The notes: generated by a model not told the origin, from the letters alone. 16,129 nucleotides of DNA from Chloroflexota bacterium (GCA_016219235.1 JACRBO010000326.1:1-16129); one strand, 5' to 3'; positions 7,872 to 14,245 are shown, numbered from the stretch's first letter. A program made the numbers and translations.

Positions 7872-7973
7872 GTAGGGGCGAGGCATTCGCCAAAGAATCC
7901 GAGTTGATTGAGGTTCCGATCGTGCATATGAGACCGATCAACTCGGTTTTCCGTGCGAATGCCTCGCCCCTAC
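7872..7973. repeat. 102-bp palindromic element with 19-bp terminal inverted repeats
   Basis: GTAGGGGCGAGGCATTCGC (7872-7890) is perfectly complementary to 7955-7973. Inside, CCGAGTTGAT (7899-7908) pairs perfectly with ATCAACTCGG (7937-7946). The nested arms would fold into a long hairpin with one internal loop. It lies between the convergent PA14 and DUF1697 genes and may act as a bidirectional terminator; there is no clear T tract. It resembles REP/MITE-like elements. Its right end contains the TAG stop of the DUF1697 gene. Confidence 0.85.
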
Positions 7974-8512
7974 TTGGCCGCGAACTGCGCGGCCAGCTTG
8001 ACGATCGTCTTGATGCCCCGTAAGGTTGAAGGCTGCCCCAGCGTCTTCTCCAGCACTACATTTGAGAACTTCGATTCACTCTGCTTCATGCGGCACAACC
8101 AATAAACCTCGCGCCCCTGCACGTGAAAGTCGTCGATGTCGGTCTTCAGCGCCATCAGTTTCTGGATGGCCGCGACCGCTGGTGGCTCGGCCAGAAAGGC
8201 GATGTTGAAAGCGGCGGCCGACTCGAAGGCAGGCATCGGAAAGGGTTGGTAGACGGCAATCGCCGCCAACTCGATCGGGGTGCGGATAAACGTGGCGACC
8301 TCGTAGCCCAATTCTTTGTGTAGATGTTTGGCGATCTTCTTCTCCAGCGATGCGAGGTTGGTCGCGTTCGAATCAAAGACGACATTGCCGCTGGCGATGA
8401 AGGTTTCGACGTTGGAGAAGTCCAGCTCCTCGAAGAGTTGGCGCAGAGTGTCCATCTTGACGGTGTGACCACCGACGTTGATGGCGCGTAAGAAAGCGAT
8501 GTAGCGTGACAT
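7970..8512 (-). CDS. DUF1697 family protein
   Basis: 180 residues, the usual family length. It starts with M-S-R-Y-I-A-F-L-R-A-I-N-V-G-G-H, the signature N-terminus of DUF1697, followed by K-M-D-T-L-R-x-L-F (20-28) and V-E-T-F-I-A-S-G-N-V-V-F (about 35-46). The C-terminal part has V-x-L-E-K-x-L-G and a T-x-R-x-x-K-T-I-V-K-L motif. The family's biochemical function is unknown. The ATG at 8512 has AAAGG upstream at suitable spacing. The TAG stop is built from the end of a palindromic repeat (7872-7973), so the original C-terminus may have been trimmed. This intact copy is accompanied by two truncated copies of its own 5' end, at 9468-9553 and 10849-10911. Confidence 0.9.
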   Translation of the reverse strand: MSRYIAFLRAINVGGHTVKMDTLRQLFEELDFSNVETFIASGNVVFDSNATNLASLEKKIAKHLHKELGYEVATFIRTPIELAAIAVYQPFPMPAFESAAAFNIAFLAEPPAVAAIQKLMALKTDIDDFHVQGREVYWLCRMKQSESKFSNVVLEKTLGQPSTLRGIKTIVKLAAQFAAK

Positions 8513-8554
8513 GACTCAGACCTTTTTGTTGATTCGATTGACCTTATGGCACGA

Positions 8555-9346
8555 TCACTTTGCAGATGTACGTGCCCACAGGCGCGTCGGCCTATGGATG
8601 AACAGATAGTAAATCGCCAGCAAGCCGCTGTAGATGACGACGCCCGTATAGATGGTCAGGCCGACCTGATTCTCAGGCGACACAGTCGGCAGCCGCGTGA
8701 GGAACGGGACTATCAAGACTGCATCGTAGGCCAGGAAGCCGGCCAGCTGCCCGGCGGCATTCAACCAACCGGGCCGTATCAGTGCATAGATGAAATACAG
8801 CGCGGCGCCCAGGAACATCGCGCCGATGACGACCGAGAGGTCCGGCGTAATCGTCCAGGGGATGGTGTTCGGCGTTTTCAAGAGCAGGCGGGTGCTTACG
8901 ATCAGCAGGGCCGCGATGAACACGACGAATGACCAGCGCACAGGGCGCGGCAGCGGGCGCGTGCGATCGATCGGGATGCGGATGCTCCACACCAGGAGAC
9001 CCAGGCCGAAGAGCGCGCCAAACACGCACGCGATACCATAACCCGTCAGCTGTGGGTTGCCGCTGCCGGCCCCCAGTTGAAACGAGAGGACCGAGACAGG
9101 TAGCAGAATCATGACGTACTCGAGACCGATCCCGGCCAGTGCGCCATAGTTTTCCGTGGCGGCGGCCCACAGCGTTGAGGCGGCGGCGGCCGCGAAAATG
9201 GATGAGATGAAGATGAACGTGAGCGGCGTGGTGCCCGGAAACGGCCACAGATTGACGGCAAACGGCCACTGCACGAAGAAAGCGATCGCAAACAGGAACT
9301 GGATCGCACAGATCAGAAACAGAGTATAGCGCACCGTTTTTTGCAT
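8555..9346 (-). CDS. polytopic integral membrane protein, function unknown
   Basis: 263 residues from the ATG at 9346, which has GGGGGAGG 5 nt upstream. The longer frame from 9394 lacks a comparable ribosome site. Eight hydrophobic segments are visible at about 7-27, 42-62, 69-91, 101-121, 137-153, 169-190, 199-217 and 228-250. Charged residues concentrate in the loop at 123-136 (R-I-P-I-D-R-T-R-P-L-P-R) and the C-terminal tail (H-R-P-T-R-L-W-A-R). No transporter, enzyme or receptor motif is recognisable. It is preceded by about 210 bp that hold a truncated DUF1697 5' end, and is followed closely by the intact DUF1697 gene on the same strand, so co-transcription is possible. Confidence 0.8.
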   Translation of the reverse strand: MQKTVRYTLFLICAIQFLFAIAFFVQWPFAVNLWPFPGTTPLTFIFISSIFAAAAASTLWAAATENYGALAGIGLEYVMILLPVSVLSFQLGAGSGNPQLTGYGIACVFGALFGLGLLVWSIRIPIDRTRPLPRPVRWSFVVFIAALLIVSTRLLLKTPNTIPWTITPDLSVVIGAMFLGAALYFIYALIRPGWLNAAGQLAGFLAYDAVLIVPFLTRLPTVSPENQVGLTIYTGVVIYSGLLAIYYLFIHRPTRLWARTSAK

Positions 9347-9467
9347 TTCAGCCTCCCCCGTTGGTTGAAAGTACGCCCGACTATCACACCTCAATGATCC
9401 GAGTATGGGATGATTGTATTACGCATGGCGCTAAACATCAACAGATGGCCGGTGAACGATGTCTCGT

Positions 9468-9553
9468 AAATGGAAGATGTTGGCGTAGATGATTCAACTT
9501 GGCGGTACGTCCGCCGAGTTGATAGCGAGCAGGAAGGCGATGTAGCGCGACAT
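9468..9553 (-). pseudogene. truncated, frameshifted DUF1697 gene start (fossil B)
   Basis: From an ATG at 9553 the sequence reads M-S-R-Y-I-A-F-L-L-A-I-N, matching the first 12 residues of the intact DUF1697 protein. One base is then missing before TCGG, which shifts the frame to an early TGA (9496-9494). Restoring that base continues the match as G-G-R-T-A-K-L-N-H-L-R-Q-H-L to about codon 27, where similarity stops. The ATG lies 3 bp after the stop of the 116-residue gene. Remnant of a lost paralogue. Confidence 0.8.
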
Positions 9554-9556
9554 GGG

Positions 9557-9907
9557 TTACTTTTGTTCGCCCAAAATCTTTAGCAGTTCGGCCTGCCTCG
9601 TTTCAAGCGCGGCCGTTTGAGTTTTCAGCGCCTTCAATGTTCGTTTAATCTCGGCTAATTCGGTCTTGATTTTCTTCTGCTGCAGGTAGTTGGCCCCGTG
9701 CTTTTCAGCGACCAGGGCTTCCACTTCACGCCGAATCAGTCTCAGGAATGGGGCGCCATAGATGCTGTTCTCACGGTATTGCAATTTGCCAGCCCGGATA
9801 GCTTCAACAATTTCCTGGCGGGTTAGTCCGAATTCTTTCTGAGCGGTTTTGTCGCTGAGGGTGGCCCCTTTAATGGCCCAGGCCGATTTTCCGTATTCAG
9901 AATCCAT
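9557..9907 (-). CDS. small helix-turn-helix plus coiled-coil protein
   Basis: 116 residues from the ATG at 9907, with a strong AAGGAG 7 nt upstream; the frame extends further up but that part overlaps the GNAT stop region. The N-terminal half (about 9-70: W-A-I-K-G-A-T-L-S-D-K-T-A, then a T-R-Q-E-I-V-E-A-I-R-A-G-K-L helix and F-L-R-L-I-R-R-E-V) looks like a winged or MerR/excisionase-like helix-turn-helix. The C-terminal half (about 74-116) is a Lys/Glu/Leu heptad-rich coiled coil. I recall similar small proteins of unknown role in many environmental bacteria. It lies 44 bp behind the GNAT gene, so the two are probably co-transcribed. DNA binding is an inference. Confidence 0.8.
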   Translation of the reverse strand: MDSEYGKSAWAIKGATLSDKTAQKEFGLTRQEIVEAIRAGKLQYRENSIYGAPFLRLIRREVEALVAEKHGANYLQQKKIKTELAEIKRTLKALKTQTAALETRQAELLKILGEQK

Positions 9908-9951
9908 CGAATTGCTCCTTATGGGATCGATTAACCCCTGATGCCCTGGCT

Positions 9952-10842
9952 TCACCGTTCCTGTCTGGCGTGAACACCGGTGTACTTCAATCTAAACCCG
10001 ACCCGTTCATACAGCGCGCGGGCATTCGTCAGGTTGTCGTTGACCACCAATGTGGCCTGCGGAACGTGCTTGATTTCAAAGAGCCACTGCAAAGCCGTCT
10101 GCAGGAGTTGCCGCCCGATGCCTTGTCCTCTCGCATCGGCCATGACCCCGACGAATTCTATCGCCCCATCGCCCGAGCTGTCTTCGAGGGCGGCATACAG
10201 ATACCCCAACACTTCGTCTTTCCGGGCGTAGACAAAGACCTGGTGATTGTCGTCAAGCTGATCCAGAATTCTTTGACCGGTGGCATACGTTTGAGGAAAG
10301 ATGGTTTGATGCAGGTCGATAAAAGCCTGCGCCTGCTGCGGCTTGATTGTGCTGCACGAACCCGGCAGATCCAGCGGCCGGTCGGGAGCGGCGGCAACGT
10401 AAACATGACTCAATCGGAGTTGGTGAAAGTCCTGGCTGAGATAAAACGCATTGCCGCGCGTGTTGGCAATGTTCAAAAAACTGTCCAGCCAGTGGATGGC
10501 GGGCGGCAGCAAGGCCGACAGTTCTGGCAGCAGAGCGGCGGCCAGTGTATCCCAATCGGCCACATCCGCCGCGATGAACGGTCCTCGCATCCAGCCCCGG
10601 CCCAGCTCTTCATCCAATTCGCAGCCCAACGCCCCGATCAAACGATCGGCTTGAAGGGCGACGACGAAGCGCAGCGCGGAACTCAAATCGAGACCGGCCA
10701 GCTCGCGCTGAATGCCCTGATCGTCCTCGCTCGTGTCGCTCTGGATGCAGTGGGTCGCGGGCATCTTGTTTTGATCGGCAATCAACTTTGAAATGATCTC
10801 AAAGTCTTCGCGGTGAGCAGGTTTGATAACAATGTCGTTCAC
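9952..10842 (-). CDS. GNAT-family N-acetyltransferase with two GNAT-like halves
   Basis: 296 residues starting at GTG (10842). The GGAG of the preceding small frame lies 6 nt upstream and decides this start. The N-terminal half (about 4-150) looks like a degenerate GNAT domain. The C-terminal half (about 160-296) has the acetyl-CoA-binding motif V-M-A-D-A-R-G-Q-G-I-G-R (233-244, R/Q-x-x-G-x-G/A type) and the typical end V-N-D-N-L-T-N-A-R-A-L-Y-E-R-V-G-F (267-283). Double GNAT proteins usually acetylate small-molecule or peptide amines; the substrate here cannot be told. A truncated DUF1697 start lies 3 bp upstream and seems translationally coupled. It is followed by the small HTH/coiled-coil gene. 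Confidence 0.88.
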   Translation of the reverse strand: MNDIVIKPAHREDFEIISKLIADQNKMPATHCIQSDTSEDDQGIQRELAGLDLSSALRFVVALQADRLIGALGCELDEELGRGWMRGPFIAADVADWDTLAAALLPELSALLPPAIHWLDSFLNIANTRGNAFYLSQDFHQLRLSHVYVAAAPDRPLDLPGSCSTIKPQQAQAFIDLHQTIFPQTYATGQRILDQLDDNHQVFVYARKDEVLGYLYAALEDSSGDGAIEFVGVMADARGQGIGRQLLQTALQWLFEIKHVPQATLVVNDNLTNARALYERVGFRLKYTGVHARQER

Positions 10843-10848
10843 TGTTTA

Positions 10849-10911
10849 CTCCATTTTGGCGGTGTGACCGCCGAGGTTGATGGTGCGGCGGAAGGCGATA
10901 TATCGAGACAT
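10849..10911 (-). pseudogene. truncated DUF1697 gene start (fossil A), a 21-codon frame in front of the GNAT gene
   Basis: An ATG at 10911 opens a frame beginning M-S-R-Y-I-A-F-R-R-T-I-N-L-G-G-H and ending T-A-K-M-E then TAA (10848-10846). It matches the first 20 residues of the intact DUF1697 protein, in frame, before similarity stops. Its last codons ATG-GAG supply a GGAG ribosome site for the GNAT GTG, which starts 3 nt after the TAA. It may persist as a translated leader. Confidence 0.8.
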
Positions 10912-10921
10912 AGGTTAGTTC

Positions 10922-10999
10922 TTATTTGGAGAGGCGCTTAGCGGTGTGCATTCGCGCGATGCGCAGCACTTCGGCTGCAGGACGAAAGTTGGGTCGCAT
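10922..10999 (-). other. possible 25-codon small ORF or gene-end remnant
   Basis: ATG (10999) to TAA (10924-10922) encodes a short basic peptide ending M-H-T-A-K-R-L-S-K. No ribosome site is visible, and an in-frame stop lies shortly upstream. Its composition (GC-rich, coding-like) fits the 3' tail of a lost gene in this fossil-rich gap. I do not recognise it; it may be chance. Confidence 0.25.
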
Positions 11000-11013
11000 G
11001 TTGTGACCGATTA

Positions 11014-12273
11014 TCAATCATCTTGCGACACAGAAGTTTTGGTCTCTGAAGCGCTCTGCTGATCTTCATTAATTAAAGCCTTGTCAACACTGGCTGCGTG
11101 GCGACGGAAAAAGCCGTCTAGCTGCGCCTTACTTATCCCGGTGACAATTTGGCCTGCTGTGGTCAATGTGCTCTGCCAATCAACATCTTGATCAAGGTTA
11201 AAAGACTCTTGTGCTCTTTTTGTCTCACCTAACTGGTGATATTTCTCTTCGATGTCCTGTGGAAGATAATTATTAGCTGCGAGAAGGTTTAGTATACCCA
11301 CATATGTTCCTCTTGACCTATCAAGAGATGAAAGAGACTTGAATCTTGGCATGCTTCGGACTCGATCTAATTCTGACTCTGCAACGTAAATTGCTACCTC
11401 AACCGCTAAAGGTGAAGACAATCGCCAAAGGCTTTCAAATGGACCGTCCTCGTTAGACGTCTTGATAACACCATTTCGTTTTGCTTTGTCTATGGCTGAC
11501 AGTATCTGAATTGCAGTGTCAAGTTCGGATTCCCAGTTAACGTTACTGTCATCAATAGGAGCCCCATGTGCAGCTTGGTTTCGCACATTTTGCAACGATT
11601 TGAACTTTACGGCTATATCTTCAGAGAGATAGCCTTTGTTTGCTAATTCACGAAGAAACTTAACGCCCATTCCGCTAGAAAAAGGAGGAATCCGCCTGCG
11701 AGCTTGGAGGTCACCCGCAAATAGTATTTGATCAATCTCTTTCTCGACGCTAGCAAAGACCTGTTGAATTGCGGCTTCTGGTGATATCTGCATTAGTTTC
11801 TTGAAGTGGCTAAAGTTGTCTTTTACTAGCCCCAGAAGCGCTAAATTGTCGGCTGATAAGTGCTTCTCTAAAGCCTCGGCCAAGTCGACTTTATACTGCT
11901 CATTTAGAAAGCGTGTAAAGAATGCCACTACCTCTTCTAGATAGTAGAACACCGCTTCTGCATTCGGAAAGCCAAAACGATGCTGGATGGTATTACGATC
12001 ATCGATCAATAGTTCGATAACGGGCTTCTGTGGAATAACAATCCCCAATTTCGCTAGCTCACTGAATCCTCCCCAGATAGTTATGGTCTCATTCGGATTC
12101 TTATAAATAGACACGCCGTGATCTATAAGGCAATCTTTTGCAATTAGTTCAACAGCGTTAGCAAGATGAAGGATCACAAATTTGTAGTTACGGGGACGCC
12201 CACTAGCGTAGAGTTCAGTAGCGTGAGCCAATAATTCAAGAGCACTTACAAAGAGAGGGGATTTATCACTCAT
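11014..12273 (-). CDS. multi-HEPN-like protein, second gene of an AT-rich two-gene island
   Basis: 419 residues from the ATG at 12273, preceded by AGGAAGAG; an upstream extension of 27 residues is GC-rich and unlike the protein. Helical throughout. Unit 1 (about 8-125) has N-Y-K-F-V-I-L-H-L-A-N-A-V-E-L and ends with D-D-R93-N-T-I-Q-H98. Unit 2 (about 165-265) has V-R231-N-Q-A-A-H236-G. Both fit the HEPN R-N/D-x3-H signature; HEPN domains are often metal-independent RNases or toxin subunits. Unit 3 (about 290-384) clearly repeats unit 2 (N-Y-L-P-Q-D-I-E-E-K-Y versus G-Y-L-S-E-D-I-A-V-K-F, then D-V-D-W-Q-S-T-L versus N-V-N-W-E-S-E-L), but the RNxxxH motif is lost (K-R-A-Q-E-S). It follows the nuclease-like gene after 88 bp. 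Markedly AT-richer than its neighbours. Role unknown; defence or RNA cleavage is inferred. Confidence 0.8.
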   Translation of the reverse strand: MSDKSPLFVSALELLAHATELYASGRPRNYKFVILHLANAVELIAKDCLIDHGVSIYKNPNETITIWGGFSELAKLGIVIPQKPVIELLIDDRNTIQHRFGFPNAEAVFYYLEEVVAFFTRFLNEQYKVDLAEALEKHLSADNLALLGLVKDNFSHFKKLMQISPEAAIQQVFASVEKEIDQILFAGDLQARRRIPPFSSGMGVKFLRELANKGYLSEDIAVKFKSLQNVRNQAAHGAPIDDSNVNWESELDTAIQILSAIDKAKRNGVIKTSNEDGPFESLWRLSSPLAVEVAIYVAESELDRVRSMPRFKSLSSLDRSRGTYVGILNLLAANNYLPQDIEEKYHQLGETKRAQESFNLDQDVDWQSTLTTAGQIVTGISKAQLDGFFRRHAASVDKALINEDQQSASETKTSVSQDD

Positions 12274-12361
12274 AATACTCTTCCTGCCTTTCCAGGTTTG
12301 GCAAAGCGATTCAGGTTTCCGACGTCGGCCGCAAGCCGTGCGGCTCGCAGTCATAACGCGG
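12274..12361. other. GC-rich spacer between the two island genes
   Basis: These 88 bp are GC-rich although both flanking genes are AT-rich. They contain an imperfect 8-bp stem GCAAGCCG/CGGCTCGC at about 12330-12347. The spacer could be a separate inserted piece or a weak transcription stop between the genes. I did not find an attC-type site in it. Confidence 0.4.
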
Positions 12362-13297
12362 CTATCTAGCGCTTAAGGAGTTTAAATCCATAAATCCCTT
12401 GATGCCCTCATATGTATTTGCCCGGCTGGCTTGTTTAACTATTTTGCTTATTGCGGCTCGAACTATCACATGCTGTTCATGCAAAAGGTGAACAGTATGT
12501 TCTAGCTCAGCGTTGACGATGTTCAGGAACTCTGATAAATAGCGTTCGTTTATCACATCAATTTGGTAGTTGACTTCTGTTGTGTCGATAACTGAAGTGC
12601 GGCGATACTGTATATGATTTGTGGGTGTGATATTTATATCCCCATCAATTGACTGTACTTCTAGCAGCTCGCCTTGGACAATAATCACTGGGTAATAGAA
12701 CTCTATGTTAATCATTTCAGCGCTGCCTTTTCTCCATGCTCTGTATAGATAATCTCGAAAGTACTCAATAGCCAAAGAAAGGGTTAGAAAGTTGTTGAAA
12801 TGCGCTTCATCGTGGACTGCCATCCATTCTTTCGTCTCATTCTTCTTTTGTGCAAATGAACAATACTGTGTCGCTACGCGCCCTTTGCAATAGTGATGGT
12901 ATTCGTTCATCTCCAAGTATTCAGGAAGAAACACCCAGCTGTCATTAGAGGACCCTCCTTGAACCTTGACAGGTAGCCCCGCCATTTTAATGTCTTCACG
13001 ATGAAGGAGAGTGACTTGTGATTCTTTGGTAATGAAGGCTATTGGCTGTGGATTGTTTACAGCTTCTATCAGTAACACGCTGTAGATAAACTCATGTTCA
13101 TTTGGGCCAACCCAATAACCTCTTGTGGCAAAAATATCTAGTTCGCGCGATTTAGCCGACACTGGATCCAAGTAAGCAGAGTTGGCTTCAACATAGAAAC
13201 CTTTGTCGCGCAAAGTGTTTTCTATTCTGCTTTCGAGCAAATAGCCGGATCGCTTTAGTGCATCGCTTATTTGCTCAGTCGATATCTTGTCAATCAC
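12362..13297 (-). CDS. PD-(D/E)XK nuclease-like protein, first gene of the AT-rich island
   Basis: 311 residues from GTG (13297), which has TGAGG 6 nt upstream; a TTG at 13309 would add four residues but lacks a ribosome site. The N-terminal third looks like the restriction-endonuclease fold: helix L-L-E23-S-R-I-E26-N-T-L, strand G-F-Y-V-E, then S-R-E-L-D54-I-F-A, then V-L-L-I-E78-A-V80-N-N-P-Q-P-I-A-F. In many relatives the last motif reads I-E-C-K-N; here the catalytic Lys position is Val, so cleavage may be lost or use another residue. The rest has a beta strand pair near 200-215 (F-Y-Y-P-V-I-I-V-Q-G-E-L-L-E-V) and a helical C-terminus. I do not recognise a named family. AT-rich like its partner. 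The fold assignment is moderate and the function unproven. Confidence 0.65.
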   Translation of the reverse strand: MIDKISTEQISDALKRSGYLLESRIENTLRDKGFYVEANSAYLDPVSAKSRELDIFATRGYWVGPNEHEFIYSVLLIEAVNNPQPIAFITKESQVTLLHREDIKMAGLPVKVQGGSSNDSWVFLPEYLEMNEYHHYCKGRVATQYCSFAQKKNETKEWMAVHDEAHFNNFLTLSLAIEYFRDYLYRAWRKGSAEMINIEFYYPVIIVQGELLEVQSIDGDINITPTNHIQYRRTSVIDTTEVNYQIDVINERYLSEFLNIVNAELEHTVHLLHEQHVIVRAAISKIVKQASRANTYEGIKGFMDLNSLSAR

Positions 13298-13383
13298 ATT
13301 TAGCCTCAATTGCTTTTTGCTTTATGGCCTGATGGTCGCGTCTTGTTTATTTATGACAATGATCTAACCGAGAGCATCGTTTC

Positions 13384-13412
13384 GTTGTAGAGAAATCTCC
13401 CAATAGTGTCAA
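13384..13412 (-). promoter_or_regulatory. probable promoter of the two-gene island
   Basis: On the minus strand TTGACA (13412-13407) is followed after 17 bp by TACAAC (13389-13384). That gives a perfect -35, an ideal spacer and a 4/6 -10. The start would be near 13377, leaving an 80-nt leader to the GTG at 13297. A second candidate lies upstream: TTGACT (13516-13511), 16 bp, TATACT (13494-13489). Confidence 0.5.
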
Positions 13413-13532
13413 CAATCACGTGCAGGACGACGCAAATAGGTTAACTCATTCGCAGCGAGTGTCCTATAACGCCTTATAGCTGGAATGGAGTATAGCCCCA
13501 ACTCAAGTCAAGTCAAGCAGTTCACTGCCTCA

Positions 13533-13607
13533 TTACCGCATCTCTATTTCCAACGCGCTCTGATCCGCCACCGGCATATCCGGCAACCTCGGCGCAATGC
13601 TCAACTA
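13533..13607 (-). pseudogene. orphan 3' end of a paralogue of the right-edge membrane gene
   Basis: Read on the minus strand, the frame gives I-A-P-R-L-P-D-M-P-V-A-D-Q-S-A-L, then a short tail and TAA (13535-13533). The right-edge gene ends with I-A-P-R-L-P-D-M-P-M-A-D-Q-S-G-V. DNA at 13557-13599 matches 15901-15943 at 37 of 43 positions, and five of the six differences are synonymous. An in-frame TAG lies just upstream, so only this gene end remains. Confidence 0.75.
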
Positions 13608-13616
13608 CCGTTGAAT

Positions 13617-14111
13617 CTACAACTCGACAAACTGAATGCGGTCGTCGCCCGTGACCTCACATCGATAGGTGTGAACCTGCACCGCCGTGCCCCAGTCGAT
13701 GCCCTTCAACTCGTCGGCGTCCTGTGCCTGCCGATGGCGCAGTCCGGCCAGCGTGGCTCGCGGCAACTTGCGGCGATAGTCGCCGCAGACTGCCTCTTCT
13801 GGCCCGTCTTCCGCCGGGCCATGAAAGATCACATACAGGTCTGCGATGCCATGTGATGCCAGCAGAAATCGGCACTCCCGCCGGAATTGATCGGGGCGGA
13901 GCAATTCGACGCCGCTGGACACCAGCGCGCCGCCCCCGCCCGGCGCATACAGCCGATCATAGTGCGTGATCCCCAGACCGTGTTCTAAAAAGTCATCCAG
14001 GTTCTCTTGCAATCGGCCATCCGAGCAGGCGATGACCAGAGCGCGTGGACGTTCTTGATTCCAACTCGTGCGGGTGAGATGAAAGTTCGTCATGTCAGTC
14101 GTTCGCTCCAT
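13617..14111 (-). CDS. beta-carbonic-anhydrase-like protein (CSDGR type)
   Basis: 164 residues. A-L-V-I-A-C29-S-D-G-R33 matches the zinc-binding C-x-D-x-R motif of beta-carbonic anhydrases, and Y-D-R-L-Y-A-P-G-G-G-G-A-L (51-63) fits the following strand and glycine loop. H97 in I-F-H-G-P and C109 in A-V-C-G-D-Y could complete the zinc site, but they are 12 residues apart where classical enzymes have an H-x2-C spacing. At 164 residues it is short. It may therefore be a diverged, possibly non-hydrating member. Start: ATG 14111, with no good ribosome site. The ATG at 14093 (M-T-N-F-H-L) has GGAG 12 nt upstream and is an alternative. Its stop is followed by the fossil gene end at 13533-13607. Confidence 0.75.
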   Translation of the reverse strand: MERTTDMTNFHLTRTSWNQERPRALVIACSDGRLQENLDDFLEHGLGITHYDRLYAPGGGGALVSSGVELLRPDQFRRECRFLLASHGIADLYVIFHGPAEDGPEEAVCGDYRRKLPRATLAGLRHRQAQDADELKGIDWGTAVQVHTYRCEVTGDDRIQFVEL

Positions 14112-14146
14112 TTGACGAGTAATTTTCAGGACCGATTGGCGATGAG

Positions 14147-14245
14147 AGACCTCGGAGGTTTCAACGATCTGGCGAGCATCGCTGGCCGGCTAACTCGATC
14201 GACTGTCAGCCACCGCCGGACGGTCACTGAAAACCTCCGAGGTCT
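14147..14245. repeat. 99-bp element with 15-bp terminal inverted repeats
   Basis: AGACCTCGGAGGTTT (14147-14161) is perfectly complementary to 14231-14245. About 69 bp lie between the arms, with minor internal symmetry (GGCCGGC). It sits about 40 bp past the stop of the kinase-like gene and before the carbonic-anhydrase-like gene. It may act as an mRNA 3' structure or be a MITE/REP-like insertion. No transposase lies in the window. Confidence 0.8.

Larger units (their letters stand above)
13298..13616. other. intergenic region upstream of the island
   Basis: These 319 bp separate the carbonic-anhydrase-like gene from the island. They hold two promoter-like sequences on the minus strand, a 16-bp perfect palindrome CTATAACGCCTTATAG at 13464-13479 (a possible operator between the two promoters), and the fossil gene end at 13533-13607. 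I see no RNA gene. Confidence 0.5.

Noticed and set aside
7872..7973. Classical rho-independent terminator
   Set aside because: The stem is long and perfect, but neither side has the expected T tract, so I list it as a palindromic repeat with possible terminator activity only.
9970..10791. 273-codon plus-strand frame
   Set aside because: Antisense to the GNAT gene, whose acetyl-CoA motif is clear; no ribosome site or domain.
12274..12361. Integron attC site, suggested by cassette-like genes (GNAT, DUF1697, kinase-like)
   Set aside because: I looked for paired RYYYAAC/GTTRRRY cores at the gene boundaries and found only an ordinary short stem here; no integrase in the window.
13464..13479. 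CTATAACGCCTTATAG palindrome as a recombination core
   Set aside because: A single 16-bp palindrome between promoter-like sequences fits an operator or chance better; no partner copy found.
13485..13856. 123-codon plus-strand frame
   Set aside because: It runs across the fossil gene end and antisense to the carbonic-anhydrase-like gene; no motif.
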